64,000 nt of DNA from Azospirillum sp. TSO22-1 (GTDB lineage: Bacteria; Pseudomonadota; Alphaproteobacteria; Azospirillales; Azospirillaceae). A program made the translations under genes and the position numbers. Below the pieces are notes generated by a model that was not told the origin of the DNA, searched no databases, and saw only the letters and a list, made by a program, of their open reading frames with translations. This document shows positions 33,899 through 42,440 of the stretch, piece by piece; the stretch's first letter is position 1; every line of letters begins with the position of its first letter. The DNA is taken from NCBI RefSeq assembly GCF_003116015.1, contig NZ_LGQZ01000005.1, positions 1-64,000 on the forward strand, read 5' to 3'.

Positions 33899-34898
33899 GT
33901 CCCGCCCGCAATGGGTTCTGCCGGTCCTGATCGGCCTCCTGGTGTTCGCGGCATTGCCGGCTGTGCTGGCGTCGTTCGACCGCGGCTACTTCTATCAGAT
34001 CGCCAATCTGGCGCTGATCTTCGTGCTGCTGTCCGCCTCCATGCACCTGGTGACCGGCGTCGCCGGGCTGCTGCACCTGGGGCACGCGGCGTTCTACGGT
34101 GTGGGCGCCTACACCGCGGCGCTGCTGACCACCAAGCTCGGCCTGGGGTTCACCTGGACGCTGCCGCTGTCGGGCCTCGTGGCGGCGCTGGTCGCCTTCC
34201 TGGTGGCGCTGCCGACCATGCGGCTGGTCAGCATCTACTTCGCGGTGGCGACGCTCGCCATCGGGCAGATGCTGTATCTGGTGATGCTCAACTGGGTCGA
34301 GTTCACCAAGGGGCCGAACGGCATCATCGTCACCAAGGGGCTGGAGCTGTTCGGCTTCAGCCTGTCCGGCCGGCTGGCCACCTACTACACGGTGGCCGCG
34401 GTGGTGGTGCTGTGCGTGGTCGCCATCGGGCGGCTCAGCCACTCCTACTACGGCAACGCGCTGCGCTCGATCCGCGAGGACGACCAGTGCGCCGACGCCA
34501 TGGGTGTCCGCACCGTGCGGCTGAAGATGGAGGCGTTCACGCTGTCCGCCTTCTTTGCCGGCGTGGCCGGGAGCCTGTGGGCGCACATGACCGGCTACAT
34601 CTCGCCGGGCGACTTCAAGTTCTCCGAATCCATCCTGATCCTGGCGATGGTGGTGGTGGGCGGCCTGGGCAGCCTGCCGGGCGCGGTGATCGGCGCGCTG
34701 CTCCTCATCCTGCTGCCCGAGGGCCTGCGCGGCTTGGGCGACTTCCGCAACATCATGGTCGGCATGGTGATGTTCCTGTCCATCCTGTTCCTGCCCAAGG
34801 GGCTGCTGGGCGAGGTCTCGGCGCTCAGGCTGGTCCGGCAGCAGCTGGGCGCGGCGTGGCGGCGCACCGACAACGGCATCGGGATCGGCTGGCGATGA
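33885..34898 (+). CDS. livM: Branched-chain-type ABC transporter permease LivM
   Basis: A 337-residue permease with the LivM signature GLLHLGHAAFYGVGAYTAAL near residue 58 and the EAA-like loop ADAMGVRTVRLKM followed by GGLGSLPGA. GTG start at 33885 inside livH and an ATGA overlap with livG show tight coupling. It pairs with LivH to form the channel. Confidence 0.92.
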   Translation: MSASKSRPQWVLPVLIGLLVFAALPAVLASFDRGYFYQIANLALIFVLLSASMHLVTGVAGLLHLGHAAFYGVGAYTAALLTTKLGLGFTWTLPLSGLVAALVAFLVALPTMRLVSIYFAVATLAIGQMLYLVMLNWVEFTKGPNGIIVTKGLELFGFSLSGRLATYYTVAAVVVLCVVAIGRLSHSYYGNALRSIREDDQCADAMGVRTVRLKMEAFTLSAFFAGVAGSLWAHMTGYISPGDFKFSESILILAMVVVGGLGSLPGAVIGALLLILLPEGLRGLGDFRNIMVGMVMFLSILFLPKGLLGEVSALRLVRQQLGAAWRRTDNGIGIGWR

Positions 34899-35650
34899 CG
34901 CACCTCCTGGAAATCGAGAACGCCTCGCGGCGCTTCGGCGGCGTGCTCGCCGTCAACGACGTCACCGCGCACGTGGACGAGGGCGAACTGGTCGGCCTGA
35001 TCGGCCCGAACGGCGCCGGCAAGACCACGCTGTTCAACCTGATCTCCGGCTTCACACCGCTGTCCGCCGGCACCGTGCGCTTCGCCGGCACGCCGATCAA
35101 CGGGCTGCGCACCAACCGGGTGGCGCGGCTGGGCATCAGCCGCACCTTCCAGAACCTGCGCGTCTTCCCGAACATGTCGGTGTTCGACAACGTGTCGGTC
35201 GGTGCGGTCGGCACGCTGCCGCAGGGACCGCTGGACGCGCTGTTCGGCGCAGCCAAGCGCGCCGATGCCATCAGCGAGCGGACTTGGGCCGCGCTGGAGG
35301 CGGTCGGCCTGACGCACGTCGCCGACGAGCTGGCGGCCAACCTGCCCTACGGCCGACGCAAGTACCTGGAGATCGCCCGGGCGCTGGCCATGCAGCCGCG
35401 CTTCCTGATCCTCGACGAGCCGGCCGCCGGCCTCAACGACACCGAGACGCGCGAGCTGGCCGCCTTCATCAAGCGCCTGCACGGCCAGGGCCTCACCATC
35501 ATGCTGGTCGAGCACGACATGAACCTCGTCATGAGCATCTGCCAGCGCGTGCTGGTGCTCGCCACCGGCCGCAAGATCGCCGACGGCCCGCCGGAGGTGA
35601 TCCGCCAGGACCCGGCGGTGCTCGAAGCCTATCTCGGAGTGGACGCATGA
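34895..35650 (+). CDS. livG: Branched-chain-type ABC transporter ATPase LivG
   Basis: A 251-residue ATPase: Walker A GPNGAGKTT (about residue 36), Walker B FLILDEPAAGL and H-loop EHDM. The ABC signature is the LivG-typical degenerate NLPYGRRKYLEIARAL. It overlaps livM (ATGA) and livF (ATGA). Confidence 0.92.
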   Translation: MTHLLEIENASRRFGGVLAVNDVTAHVDEGELVGLIGPNGAGKTTLFNLISGFTPLSAGTVRFAGTPINGLRTNRVARLGISRTFQNLRVFPNMSVFDNVSVGAVGTLPQGPLDALFGAAKRADAISERTWAALEAVGLTHVADELAANLPYGRRKYLEIARALAMQPRFLILDEPAAGLNDTETRELAAFIKRLHGQGLTIMLVEHDMNLVMSICQRVLVLATGRKIADGPPEVIRQDPAVLEAYLGVDA

Positions 35651-36354
35651 CGACGCTGCTGTCCGTAGACGACCTGCACGTCGCCATGGGGCCGCAGGAG
35701 ATCCTGCACGGCGTCAGCCTGACGGTGCCGGAAGGCGCGATCGTCGCCGTGCTCGGTTCCAACGGGGTGGGCAAGACGACGCTGATGCGCGCCATTTCCG
35801 GCGTCTACCGGGCGCGGCGCGGCAGCATCACCTTCAAGGGTGAGTCCATCGCCAACCTGCCGGCGCACCGCATCGTGCAGGCGGGGCTTCTCCAGGCGCC
35901 GGAGGGGCGGCAGATCTTCTCCAACATGAGCGTGCGCGAGAACCTCGTGCTCGGCGGTGGCGAGCACGGCCTGGGCGAGCTGGACCGGGTGTTGGCGATG
36001 TTCCCGGTGCTGGGCGAGCGGTTGAAGCAGAACGCCGGCTCGCTGTCGGGCGGCGAGCAGCAGATGCTGTGCATCGCCCGCGCGCTGATGCGCAAGCCGA
36101 CGCTGCTGCTGATGGACGAGCCGTCGCTTGGCCTGGCGCCAAAGATCGTCGCGCTGATCTTCGATCTGGTGCGGCGCATCCGCACCGAGGGCGTGTCGAT
36201 CCTGCTGGTCGAGCAGAACGCCCGCGCCGCGCTGCGCGTCGCCGACCACGCCGCGGTCATGGAGGATGGCCGCATCGTGCTGGCCGGCCCCGCCGATCAG
36301 CTGCGCGACGACCCGCGCATCGCCGAGGCCTACCTCGGCGGCCACGTGCATTGA
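35647..36354 (+). CDS. livF: Branched-chain-type ABC transporter ATPase LivF
   Basis: A 235-residue ATPase with Walker A GSNGVGKTT, signature LSGGEQQMLCIARALM, Walker B LLLMDEPSLGL and QAPEGRQIF, a LivF hallmark. It pairs with LivG to drive the transporter and ends ten bases before the second ATC-hydrolase-family gene. Confidence 0.92.
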   Translation: MTTLLSVDDLHVAMGPQEILHGVSLTVPEGAIVAVLGSNGVGKTTLMRAISGVYRARRGSITFKGESIANLPAHRIVQAGLLQAPEGRQIFSNMSVRENLVLGGGEHGLGELDRVLAMFPVLGERLKQNAGSLSGGEQQMLCIARALMRKPTLLLMDEPSLGLAPKIVALIFDLVRRIRTEGVSILLVEQNARAALRVADHAAVMEDGRIVLAGPADQLRDDPRIAEAYLGGHVH

Positions 36355-36364
36355 GGAGACGTTT

Positions 36365-36832
36365 ATGGCTGACCAGATGGGCATCCTGGAGCGCCGCCGC
36401 ATCGAGGCGGAGATCCTGAAGCCGGTCTACGAGGAGATGGTCGCCCGCTTCGGCGAGGCCGCCGCGCAGGAGGCGCTGGACGCCGCCATCACCAGGGCGG
36501 CGATGACCGCGGCGTCGAACTTCGCCAAGGCGGAGCCGGAGGGGACGAGCCTGCAGAGCTTCGCCGACCTGATGCCGCTGTGGCAGAAGGACGACGCGCT
36601 GCGCATGGAGGTGCAGCGGCAGGACGAGACGCACTACGACTTCAACGTGACGCGCTGCCGGTATGCCGAGATGTACCGGGAGATGGGCCTCGGCCACATC
36701 GGCCACCTGCTGTCCTGCAACCGCGACGGCGCCTTCTGCGAGGGCTATGACCCGAAGATGAAGATGACGCGGACGCAGACCATCATGCAGGGGGCGAGCC
36801 ACTGCGACTTCCGGTACACGTACGAGGAATAG
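36365..36832 (+). CDS. L-2-amino-thiazoline-4-carboxylate hydrolase family protein (second copy)
   Basis: A 155-residue protein closer to the family consensus than the first copy: FNVTRCRYAEMYREMGLGHIG, then LLSCNRDGAFCEGYDP, RTQTIMQGASHCDFRY at the C-terminus. The conserved Cys and His residues of these motifs are likely functional. It is the last gene of the operon that starts at 29807. The pair of relatives enclosing one transporter suggests successive hydrolytic steps on one imported molecule. Confidence 0.8.
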   Translation: MADQMGILERRRIEAEILKPVYEEMVARFGEAAAQEALDAAITRAAMTAASNFAKAEPEGTSLQSFADLMPLWQKDDALRMEVQRQDETHYDFNVTRCRYAEMYREMGLGHIGHLLSCNRDGAFCEGYDPKMKMTRTQTIMQGASHCDFRYTYEE

Positions 36833-36839
36833 CGAACAC

Positions 36840-36993
36840 TTGCCCCCACCCTAACCCTCCCCCGCTCTCGGCGGATCCGAAGGATCCGCCTGTCGCGTCA
36901 GCGCAAGCGAAGCTTGCGCGAGAGCTTCGCAGGGGAGGGAACTCCGCCGCTCTGCCCCCTCCCCTGCGAAGCGGGGGAGGGATGGGGTGGGGG
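36840..36993. repeat. Dispersed intergenic repeat with a nested insertion
   Basis: The outer element (TGCCCCCACCCTAACCCTCC ... GGGATGGGGTGGGGGCA) is nearly the same as the one at 43158-43256. This copy is interrupted by about 59 bases made of two perfect hairpins with GAA loops: GGCGGATCC-GAA-GGATCCGCC and GCGCAAGC-GAA-GCTTGCGC. Confidence 0.75.
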
Positions 36994-36996
36994 CAA

Positions 36997-37497
36997 TTAC
37001 GCCGCCGCCACCCGCCGCCGCAGCAGCGCCAGCGGCTCATCCTCGCCGACGCTCGCCTGATAGGCGATGGTCACGGTGTTCAGCGTGCGCGCCCAGGTCT
37101 CCACGTCGGTGCCGTCCGGCACCTCGACGGTGCTGACGCCGCAGCGGACCAGCAGCGGGTACTGGTCGGCGATGATGTTGCCGACCGCGCGGATCTCACC
37201 CGTGTAGCCCCAGCGCTCGCGCAGTTCGCGCGCCGTGGTGAAGCCGCGGCCGTCGCGGAACTTCGGGAACTCCACCACCACCAGGGCGAAACGCTCCAGG
37301 TCCGGCGCGACGGCGCCGGCGGACACGGTGCTCGGCAGCCGCACGCCCAGCGGCGCGGAGCGCGCCAGCAGCGCGTCGCGCTCGGCCTGCCAGCGGGCGA
37401 AGCTGACGATCACCCCACCCTCGGCGGGCAGCGCCGCGTCGTCGGCCAGCGACACCCAGCGGTCGGCGACGGCGCGCCCGTTCTCAATCAGCGGCAT
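36997..37497 (-). CDS. DUF934 family protein of sulfite reduction
   Basis: A 166-residue protein of the DUF934 family, found next to sulfite reductase or APS-reductase genes in many alpha- and betaproteobacteria. The typical core VVEFPKFRDGRGFTTARELRERWGYTGEIRAVG is at about 73-105. Its start lies 14 bases inside the end of the sulfite reductase gene, so it is coupled to it. Exact role unknown; an accessory to the reductase is likely. Confidence 0.85.
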   Translation of the reverse strand: MPLIENGRAVADRWVSLADDAALPAEGGVIVSFARWQAERDALLARSAPLGVRLPSTVSAGAVAPDLERFALVVVEFPKFRDGRGFTTARELRERWGYTGEIRAVGNIIADQYPLLVRCGVSTVEVPDGTDVETWARTLNTVTIAYQASVGEDEPLALLRRRVAAA

Positions 37498-39175
37498 AGG
37501 CCGTCTCCTTGAAGGGGGCCTGCCCGAGGCGGGCCAGGGTGGCGAGGAAGCGCTCGCCCGGCTGGCGGCGCTCCAGGTAGCGGTCGACGATGCGCTCCAC
37601 CGCGTCCACCGCCTCGTCGGCGGTCAGCGCGGGACCGAGGATGTCGCCGATGGAGGCGTCCAGCTCGGCGTTGCCGCCCACCGTGATCTGGTAGAACTCC
37701 TCGCCCTTCTTATCGACGCCGAGGATGCCGATGGCGCCGACGTGGTGGTGGCCGCAGGCGTTGATGCAGCCGCTGATCTTGATCTTCAGGTCGCCGATCT
37801 CCGCCTGCTTCGCCGGGTCGGCGAAGCGCTCGGACAGCGCCTGGGCGATCGGGATCGAGCGCGCGTTGGCGAGCGAGCAGTAGTCCAGCCCCGGGCAGGC
37901 GATGATGTCGCCGATCAGCCCGGCGTTGGCGGTCGCCAGCCCGACGGCCGACAGCGCCTGCCACAGCGCGTACAGGTCGTCCTGCTTCACGTGGGCGAGC
38001 ACGAGGTTCTGCTCGTGCGTCACGCGGATCTCGCCGAAGCTGTGGCGGTCGGCGAGGTCGGCCACCGCGTCCATCTGCTCGGACGAGATGTCGCCCGGCA
38101 CGCCGCCGGCCGGCTTCAGCGAGATGGTGACGCTGGCGTGACCCGGCGCCTTGTGGTCGCGCACGTTGGTGCGGACCCACGCGTCGAACGCGGCGTCGTC
38201 GGCGCGGCGGCGGACGGCGAGGTCCGACGCCGGCGGCAGCTCCTCGAACGGCGGCGGCGCAAAGTGGCTGCGGATCGCCTCGACGATGGCGGAGTCCAGG
38301 CGGAACTTCGGGCCGCGGATGCGCGCGAACTCGTCCTCGACCAGGGCGATGAACTTGTCGAGCTTGGTCTCGTGCACGAGGATCTTGATGCGCGCCTTGA
38401 AGGCGTTGTCGCGGCGGCCGGCCTGGTTGTAGACGCGCAGCACCGCCTCGATGTAGGCGATCAGATCCTCTTCGGGCAGCCAGCCGCGGGTCTTCGGCGC
38501 GATGAAGGGCGTGCGGCCCAGGCCACCACCGACGTACACTTCGAACCCGGTCTCGCCCTCCGCGTTCTTCTTCACCACCAGCCCGATGTCGTGCACGCGC
38601 ACGGCGGCGCGGTCGGCCTCGCCGGACGCGCTGATGGCGATCTTGAACTTGCGCGGCAGGAAGGTGAATTCCGGGTGGATGGTCGTCCACTGGCGCAGGA
38701 TCTCGGCGTAGACGCGCGGGTCCACCACCTCGTCCGGGGCGGCGCCCGCGAATTGATCCGTCGTGACGTTGCGCACGCAGTTGCCGCTGGTCTGGATCGC
38801 GTGCATGTCGATCTCGGCCAGCTTGCCCAGGATGTCCGGCGTGTCCTCCAGCTTGATCCAGTTCAGCTGCAGGTTCTGGCGCGTGGTGAAGTGGCCGTAG
38901 CCCTTGTCGTAGCGGCGCGCGATCTCCGACAACCCGCGCAGCTGGTGCGAGGCCAGCGTGCCGTAGGGGATGGCGATGCGCAGCATGTAGGCGTGCAGCT
39001 GCAGGTACAGGCCGTTCATCAGCCGCAGCGGCTTGAACTCGTCCTCGCTCAGCTCGCCCTTCAGCCGGCGCTCCACCTGGAAGCGGAACTGCTCGACACG
39101 CTCGCGGACGAACTGGCGGTCCAGCTCGTCGTAATGATAGATGCCGGCGTGGTTGCGCGGATGCACGTAGGTCAT
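37484..39175 (-). CDS. cysI: Siroheme nitrite/sulfite reductase, hemoprotein
   Basis: A 563-residue reductase with two ferredoxin-like half domains and the siroheme-[4Fe-4S] ligands in CPGLDYCSLANARS and ISGCINACGHHH; TSGNCVRNVTTD is the substrate-side motif. The neighbours (DUF2849, DUF934, divergent cysH) point to sulfite reduction to sulfide in assimilation rather than nitrite reduction. It starts at ATG 39175, 11 bases after the DUF2849 gene. Confidence 0.9.
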   Translation of the reverse strand: MTYVHPRNHAGIYHYDELDRQFVRERVEQFRFQVERRLKGELSEDEFKPLRLMNGLYLQLHAYMLRIAIPYGTLASHQLRGLSEIARRYDKGYGHFTTRQNLQLNWIKLEDTPDILGKLAEIDMHAIQTSGNCVRNVTTDQFAGAAPDEVVDPRVYAEILRQWTTIHPEFTFLPRKFKIAISASGEADRAAVRVHDIGLVVKKNAEGETGFEVYVGGGLGRTPFIAPKTRGWLPEEDLIAYIEAVLRVYNQAGRRDNAFKARIKILVHETKLDKFIALVEDEFARIRGPKFRLDSAIVEAIRSHFAPPPFEELPPASDLAVRRRADDAAFDAWVRTNVRDHKAPGHASVTISLKPAGGVPGDISSEQMDAVADLADRHSFGEIRVTHEQNLVLAHVKQDDLYALWQALSAVGLATANAGLIGDIIACPGLDYCSLANARSIPIAQALSERFADPAKQAEIGDLKIKISGCINACGHHHVGAIGILGVDKKGEEFYQITVGGNAELDASIGDILGPALTADEAVDAVERIVDRYLERRQPGERFLATLARLGQAPFKETAYAAD

Positions 39176-39186
39176 GGTGTGGATCC

Positions 39187-39498
39187 TCAGGCAGCGGCGC
39201 GGGCGATGGGGTCGGCCTGCTTGCCGACGTCGGCGCGCACGCTGGGGCCGAGAGCGCGGATGCGCTCCTTCGTGCGCAGCGGCGACGGCGCGCCGTCCAG
39301 GATCTCCACGTCGAGGGTGTAGATCGCCACCACGAGGTTGCGCGCCTCGTCCTGCTGGGCCTGGGCCAGCGCCGCGGCGGCGCCCGCCTCGTCGTAGGTG
39401 GCGGCGGCGTCGATCCGCTCCACCCAATCGCCCTTCTGCCCAAGCCAGACGACGGCGCCGTCGCGCAGCCGGTTCGCGGTGATCGCCTTCAACGCCAT
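39187..39498 (-). CDS. DUF2849 family protein
   Basis: A 103-residue protein beginning MALKAITANRLRDGAVVWLG, with DEARNLVVAIYTLDVEI in the middle, matching the small DUF2849 proteins that precede sulfite reductase genes in alphaproteobacteria. ATG 39498 has GGGAGA at proper spacing. It leads the operon with cysI and the DUF934 gene; its function is unproven and may be electron supply or regulation. Confidence 0.85.
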   Translation of the reverse strand: MALKAITANRLRDGAVVWLGQKGDWVERIDAAATYDEAGAAAALAQAQQDEARNLVVAIYTLDVEILDGAPSPLRTKERIRALGPSVRADVGKQADPIARAAA

Positions 39499-39515
39499 CG
39501 GATCCATTCTCCCGA

Positions 39516-39549
39516 CCACATTCTACAGAACGCCACATTCTACAGAACG
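39516..39549. repeat. Tandem 17-bp direct repeat upstream of the sulfite reductase operon
   Basis: CCACATTCTACAGAACG occurs twice in perfect tandem, starting 18 bases before the DUF2849 ATG. In this position it can be a regulator binding site for the sulfite reductase operon, perhaps shared with divergent cysH. Confidence 0.65.
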
Positions 39550-39733
39550 AAAGTGGTATTAACATGCTGTGTGAGGGTATTTAAACGCCCCGCCCCGGAC
39601 ATTTCAACACCAAATTCGCCGCTCAATTCTCTATTAAACACATAGATAAGTGTAAATGCGTTGCAACGTGATTTTGTGGGTGGTAGTGTTCAGACGCACA
39701 CGATCAACTCATCCTATATGTAGAATTGCCGCC
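39550..39733. promoter_or_regulatory. Divergent promoter region between cysI operon and cysH
   Basis: A 184-bp AT-enriched stretch (TTCTCTATTAAACACATAGA near 39629) between the divergent sulfur genes. Promoters for both directions must lie here, but no unambiguous -35/-10 pair stands out. Confidence 0.4.
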
Positions 39734-40471
39734 ATGCCCGAAGGAAACCTCACGCCTCCCGAAGTTCTCCGCGCGGCCGAGCTGACCGAGCGCTACGGAA
39801 CCCTCGACGGCACCGCACTGATGCAGGCGGTGTTGAAGGAGGAGTTCCCGGATACCATCGCGCTGGTCTCGTCCTTCGGCACCGAATCGGCGGTGCTGCT
39901 GGCGCTGGCGGCCGAGGTGGATCCGACCGTCCCGGTGATCTTCGTCGATACGGGGAAGCTGTTCGGCGAGACGCTGCGCTACCGCGACCAGCTCATCAAG
40001 CGTCTCGGCCTCACCGACGTGCGCACCGTGGGGCCGGGCAAGGGCGACCTCGCGGCGGCCGACAAGGACGGCCTCTTGTGGCAGAAGGCGCCGGACGCCT
40101 GCTGCCACCTGCGCAAGACGCTGCCGCTGCGCGAGTCGCTGCACGGCTTCGAGGCGTGGATCACCGGGCGCAAGCGCTTCCAGGCATCGACCCGCGCGGC
40201 GACCCCGCTGTTCGAGACGCAGGACGGCCGGGTCAAGGTGAACCCGCTGGCGCTGTGGGACCGCGAGCGCCTGGACGAGGAGTTCGCCCGGCGCGACCTG
40301 CCCCGCCACCCGCTGGAGGAGGACGGCTTCCTCTCGATCGGCTGCTACACCTGCACCGAGCGCGTCGCCCCCGGCGCCGACCCGCGCTCCGGCCGCTGGG
40401 CCGGCCTCGGCAAGACCGAGTGCGGCATCCACACCACCAACTCGACCTACAGCGACGCCTGGACGATCTGA
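39734..40471 (+). CDS. cysH: Adenylyl-sulfate (APS) reductase, assimilatory
   Basis: A 245-residue enzyme reducing activated sulfate to sulfite. The core SSFGTESAVLLALAAE binds the nucleotide. It has both cysteine pairs of the [4Fe-4S] APS-type enzymes (DACCHLRK and GCYTCTERV), so APS rather than PAPS is the likely substrate. The active-site cysteine is in KTECGIHT. It reads away from the sulfite reductase operon, completing the sulfate-to-sulfide path. Confidence 0.92.
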   Translation: MPEGNLTPPEVLRAAELTERYGTLDGTALMQAVLKEEFPDTIALVSSFGTESAVLLALAAEVDPTVPVIFVDTGKLFGETLRYRDQLIKRLGLTDVRTVGPGKGDLAAADKDGLLWQKAPDACCHLRKTLPLRESLHGFEAWITGRKRFQASTRAATPLFETQDGRVKVNPLALWDRERLDEEFARRDLPRHPLEEDGFLSIGCYTCTERVAPGADPRSGRWAGLGKTECGIHTTNSTYSDAWTI

Positions 40472-40498
40472 GCAACGGCCCTTTGCGCACGTCAGTCA

Positions 40499-40568
40499 CC
40501 ACGAAGGCACGAAGACACGAAGGTGGGGAGCGCGCACCCGCCACCTTCGTGTCTTCGTGCCTTCGTGG
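40499..40568. repeat. CACGAAG-unit 28-bp perfect inverted repeat
   Basis: CCACGAAGGCACGAAGACAC (first 20 bases) begins the left arm at 40499-40526. The right arm at 40541-40568 is its exact complement, with a 14-base loop. It would form a very stable hairpin after cysH and may end its transcript. It parallels the CACAGAG-unit element at 9039. Confidence 0.8.
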
Positions 40569-40670
40569 CGAAAAACGCTGCTGGCGTTCCGCTCCCTCCC
40601 CGCCCCGGGCGAGGGGCTTGACGTGTCTTCCGCCCTGCTTTAGCGGGGACATCCGAACATAGGAGTGGTC

Positions 40671-41684
40671 ATGTCCATCAAGACCCGCGCCCTGGCGCTC
40701 GCCCTCGCCGCGATGGCCGCGTTCACCGCGCCGGCGCGCGCTGCCGATCCGGTGAAGCTGGACGTCGGCTACATCCCGATCCTCGCCGCCGCGCCGCTGT
40801 TCGTGCTGACCGGCGAGGGCTGGGCCAAGCAGGAGGGGCTGGACGTCAAGCTCACCCGCTTCGTCGACGGCCCCGCCGCCATCCAGGCGCTGGCCGCCGG
40901 GCAGATCGACATGATCTACGCCGGCGTGGCGCCGGTGATCGTCGCCCGCTCCAAGGGCGTGGACGTGTCGGTCGTCGCCAACTCCGGCATCGAGGAGCTG
41001 GTGCTGGTCGCCCGCGGCCCGCTCGCCAAGCTGGCCAAGGAAAAGCCGGCCGCCGACGCGGTGAAGGAACTGGCCGCCGCCACCGGCCGCAAGATCAAGT
41101 TCGGCACTCAGCCGGCCGGTTCGGTGCCTGACACCGTGCTGCGCCACTGGCTGTTCAAGGTCGCCAAGCTCGACCCGGCCATCGTCGAGATCGTGCCGAT
41201 GGGCATCGAGAAGACGCAGCAGGCGCTGATGGCCGGTGCGCTCGACGCCGCCGACATCCGCGAGCCGACCATCACCATCGTGAAGAAGACCGACCCGCAG
41301 GCGCACATCATGGCGCTGGGCGGCGAGATGTTCCCCGGCCAGCCGGGCACCGTCGTGGCCGCCCGCGGCGAGCTGCTGAAGAAGCACGAGGACGCCATCA
41401 AGCGCTTCGTGAAGATCCATGCCCGCGCGGTGGATGTCGTCACCAAGGACCCGAAGCGCGCCGCCACCCTGTCCAACGAGCATCTCGGCAAGGGTATGGT
41501 CGAGCCGGAGGTGCTGGAGGAGGCGCTGACGTCCCCCGCCAGCAAGTTCGCCGCCGACCCGCGGGTGATCGTCGAAGCGGTCAAGCGCATGCAGGCGTTC
41601 CAGCAGGAGATCGGCACCGCCCAGGGCGGCGGCGCCCCGGTGGACGAGGCCTTCGACCTGCGCTTCATCGACGCGGCGAAGTAA
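40671..41684 (+). CDS. Sulfonate/taurine-type ABC transporter substrate-binding protein
   Basis: A 337-residue exported protein (signal peptide to about residue 24, ARAAD) of the SsuA/TauA/THI5-like class: VGYIPILAAAPLFVLTGEGW and GQIDMIYAGVAPVIVARSKG are typical. ATG 40671 follows AGGAG. It is first in a three-gene transporter set. Position after cysH suggests an organosulfur substrate, but nitrate- or pyrimidine-type ligands share this fold. Confidence 0.87.
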   Translation: MSIKTRALALALAAMAAFTAPARAADPVKLDVGYIPILAAAPLFVLTGEGWAKQEGLDVKLTRFVDGPAAIQALAAGQIDMIYAGVAPVIVARSKGVDVSVVANSGIEELVLVARGPLAKLAKEKPAADAVKELAAATGRKIKFGTQPAGSVPDTVLRHWLFKVAKLDPAIVEIVPMGIEKTQQALMAGALDAADIREPTITIVKKTDPQAHIMALGGEMFPGQPGTVVAARGELLKKHEDAIKRFVKIHARAVDVVTKDPKRAATLSNEHLGKGMVEPEVLEEALTSPASKFAADPRVIVEAVKRMQAFQQEIGTAQGGGAPVDEAFDLRFIDAAK

Positions 41685-41687
41685 GCG

Positions 41688-42440
41688 ATGTCGAAGCGGA
41701 CCGCCGCCCTGCTTTCCGCGGCGGGCGTGATCGTCTTCCTGCTGGCCTGGGAAGGGCTGGGGCGCAGCGGCATCGTGCCGCAACGCCTGCTGCCCTCCCC
41801 CAGCGCCGTGCCGGCGACCTTCATCGCGGAAATCAAGAACGGCCAGTGGCAGGCCATGGTGCTGGCCAGCCTGTCGCATTACCTGAGCGGCCTGGCGCTC
41901 GGCTCCTTCCTCGGCATCGCGGTGGGGACGGCGGCGGCGCTGTGGCCGCGCTTCAACGCCTTTCAGGCGGGCATCGTGCGCATGCTGCGGCCGATCCCGG
42001 CCATCGCCTGGATCCCCTTCGCCATCATCTGGTTCGGCGTGTCGGAGGCCTCCGCCGCCTTCCTGATCGCGCTGACGGTGTTCTGGATCAACTACTTCGC
42101 TGCCTACGCCGCGGTGGCGTCGGTGGACAAGGACCTGATCGAGCTGGGCCACGCCTTCGGCCAGGGGGCACTGATCCCCAGGCTGTTCAAGATCATCCTG
42201 CCCGGCGCGCTGCCCGGCATCTTCGCGGGTTTGCGCGCCGGCCTGGGCCAGGGCTGGATGACCGTCGTGGCGGCCGAGCTGTTCGGCATCCCCGGAGTCG
42301 GCATGCGGATGATGGAGGCCTCGGGCCTGCTCGCCACCCACATCGTGGTTCTCTACATGATCACCATCGCCGTGCTGTACGGCATCTCCGACTTCCTGTT
42401 CGTGCGCGTCCAGTCGCGGGTGTTGGCATGGCAGCGGTGA
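41688..42440 (+). CDS. Sulfonate-type ABC transporter permease
   Basis: A 250-residue permease of the SsuC/TauC class with about six hydrophobic segments. The EAA loop is ELGHAFGQGALIPRLFKIILPGALPGIFAGLRAGLG (split here by the family Gly), near residues 144-180. It starts three bases after the binding protein and overlaps the ATPase gene by 13 bases. Confidence 0.88.
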   Translation: MSKRTAALLSAAGVIVFLLAWEGLGRSGIVPQRLLPSPSAVPATFIAEIKNGQWQAMVLASLSHYLSGLALGSFLGIAVGTAAALWPRFNAFQAGIVRMLRPIPAIAWIPFAIIWFGVSEASAAFLIALTVFWINYFAAYAAVASVDKDLIELGHAFGQGALIPRLFKIILPGALPGIFAGLRAGLGQGWMTVVAAELFGIPGVGMRMMEASGLLATHIVVLYMITIAVLYGISDFLFVRVQSRVLAWQR

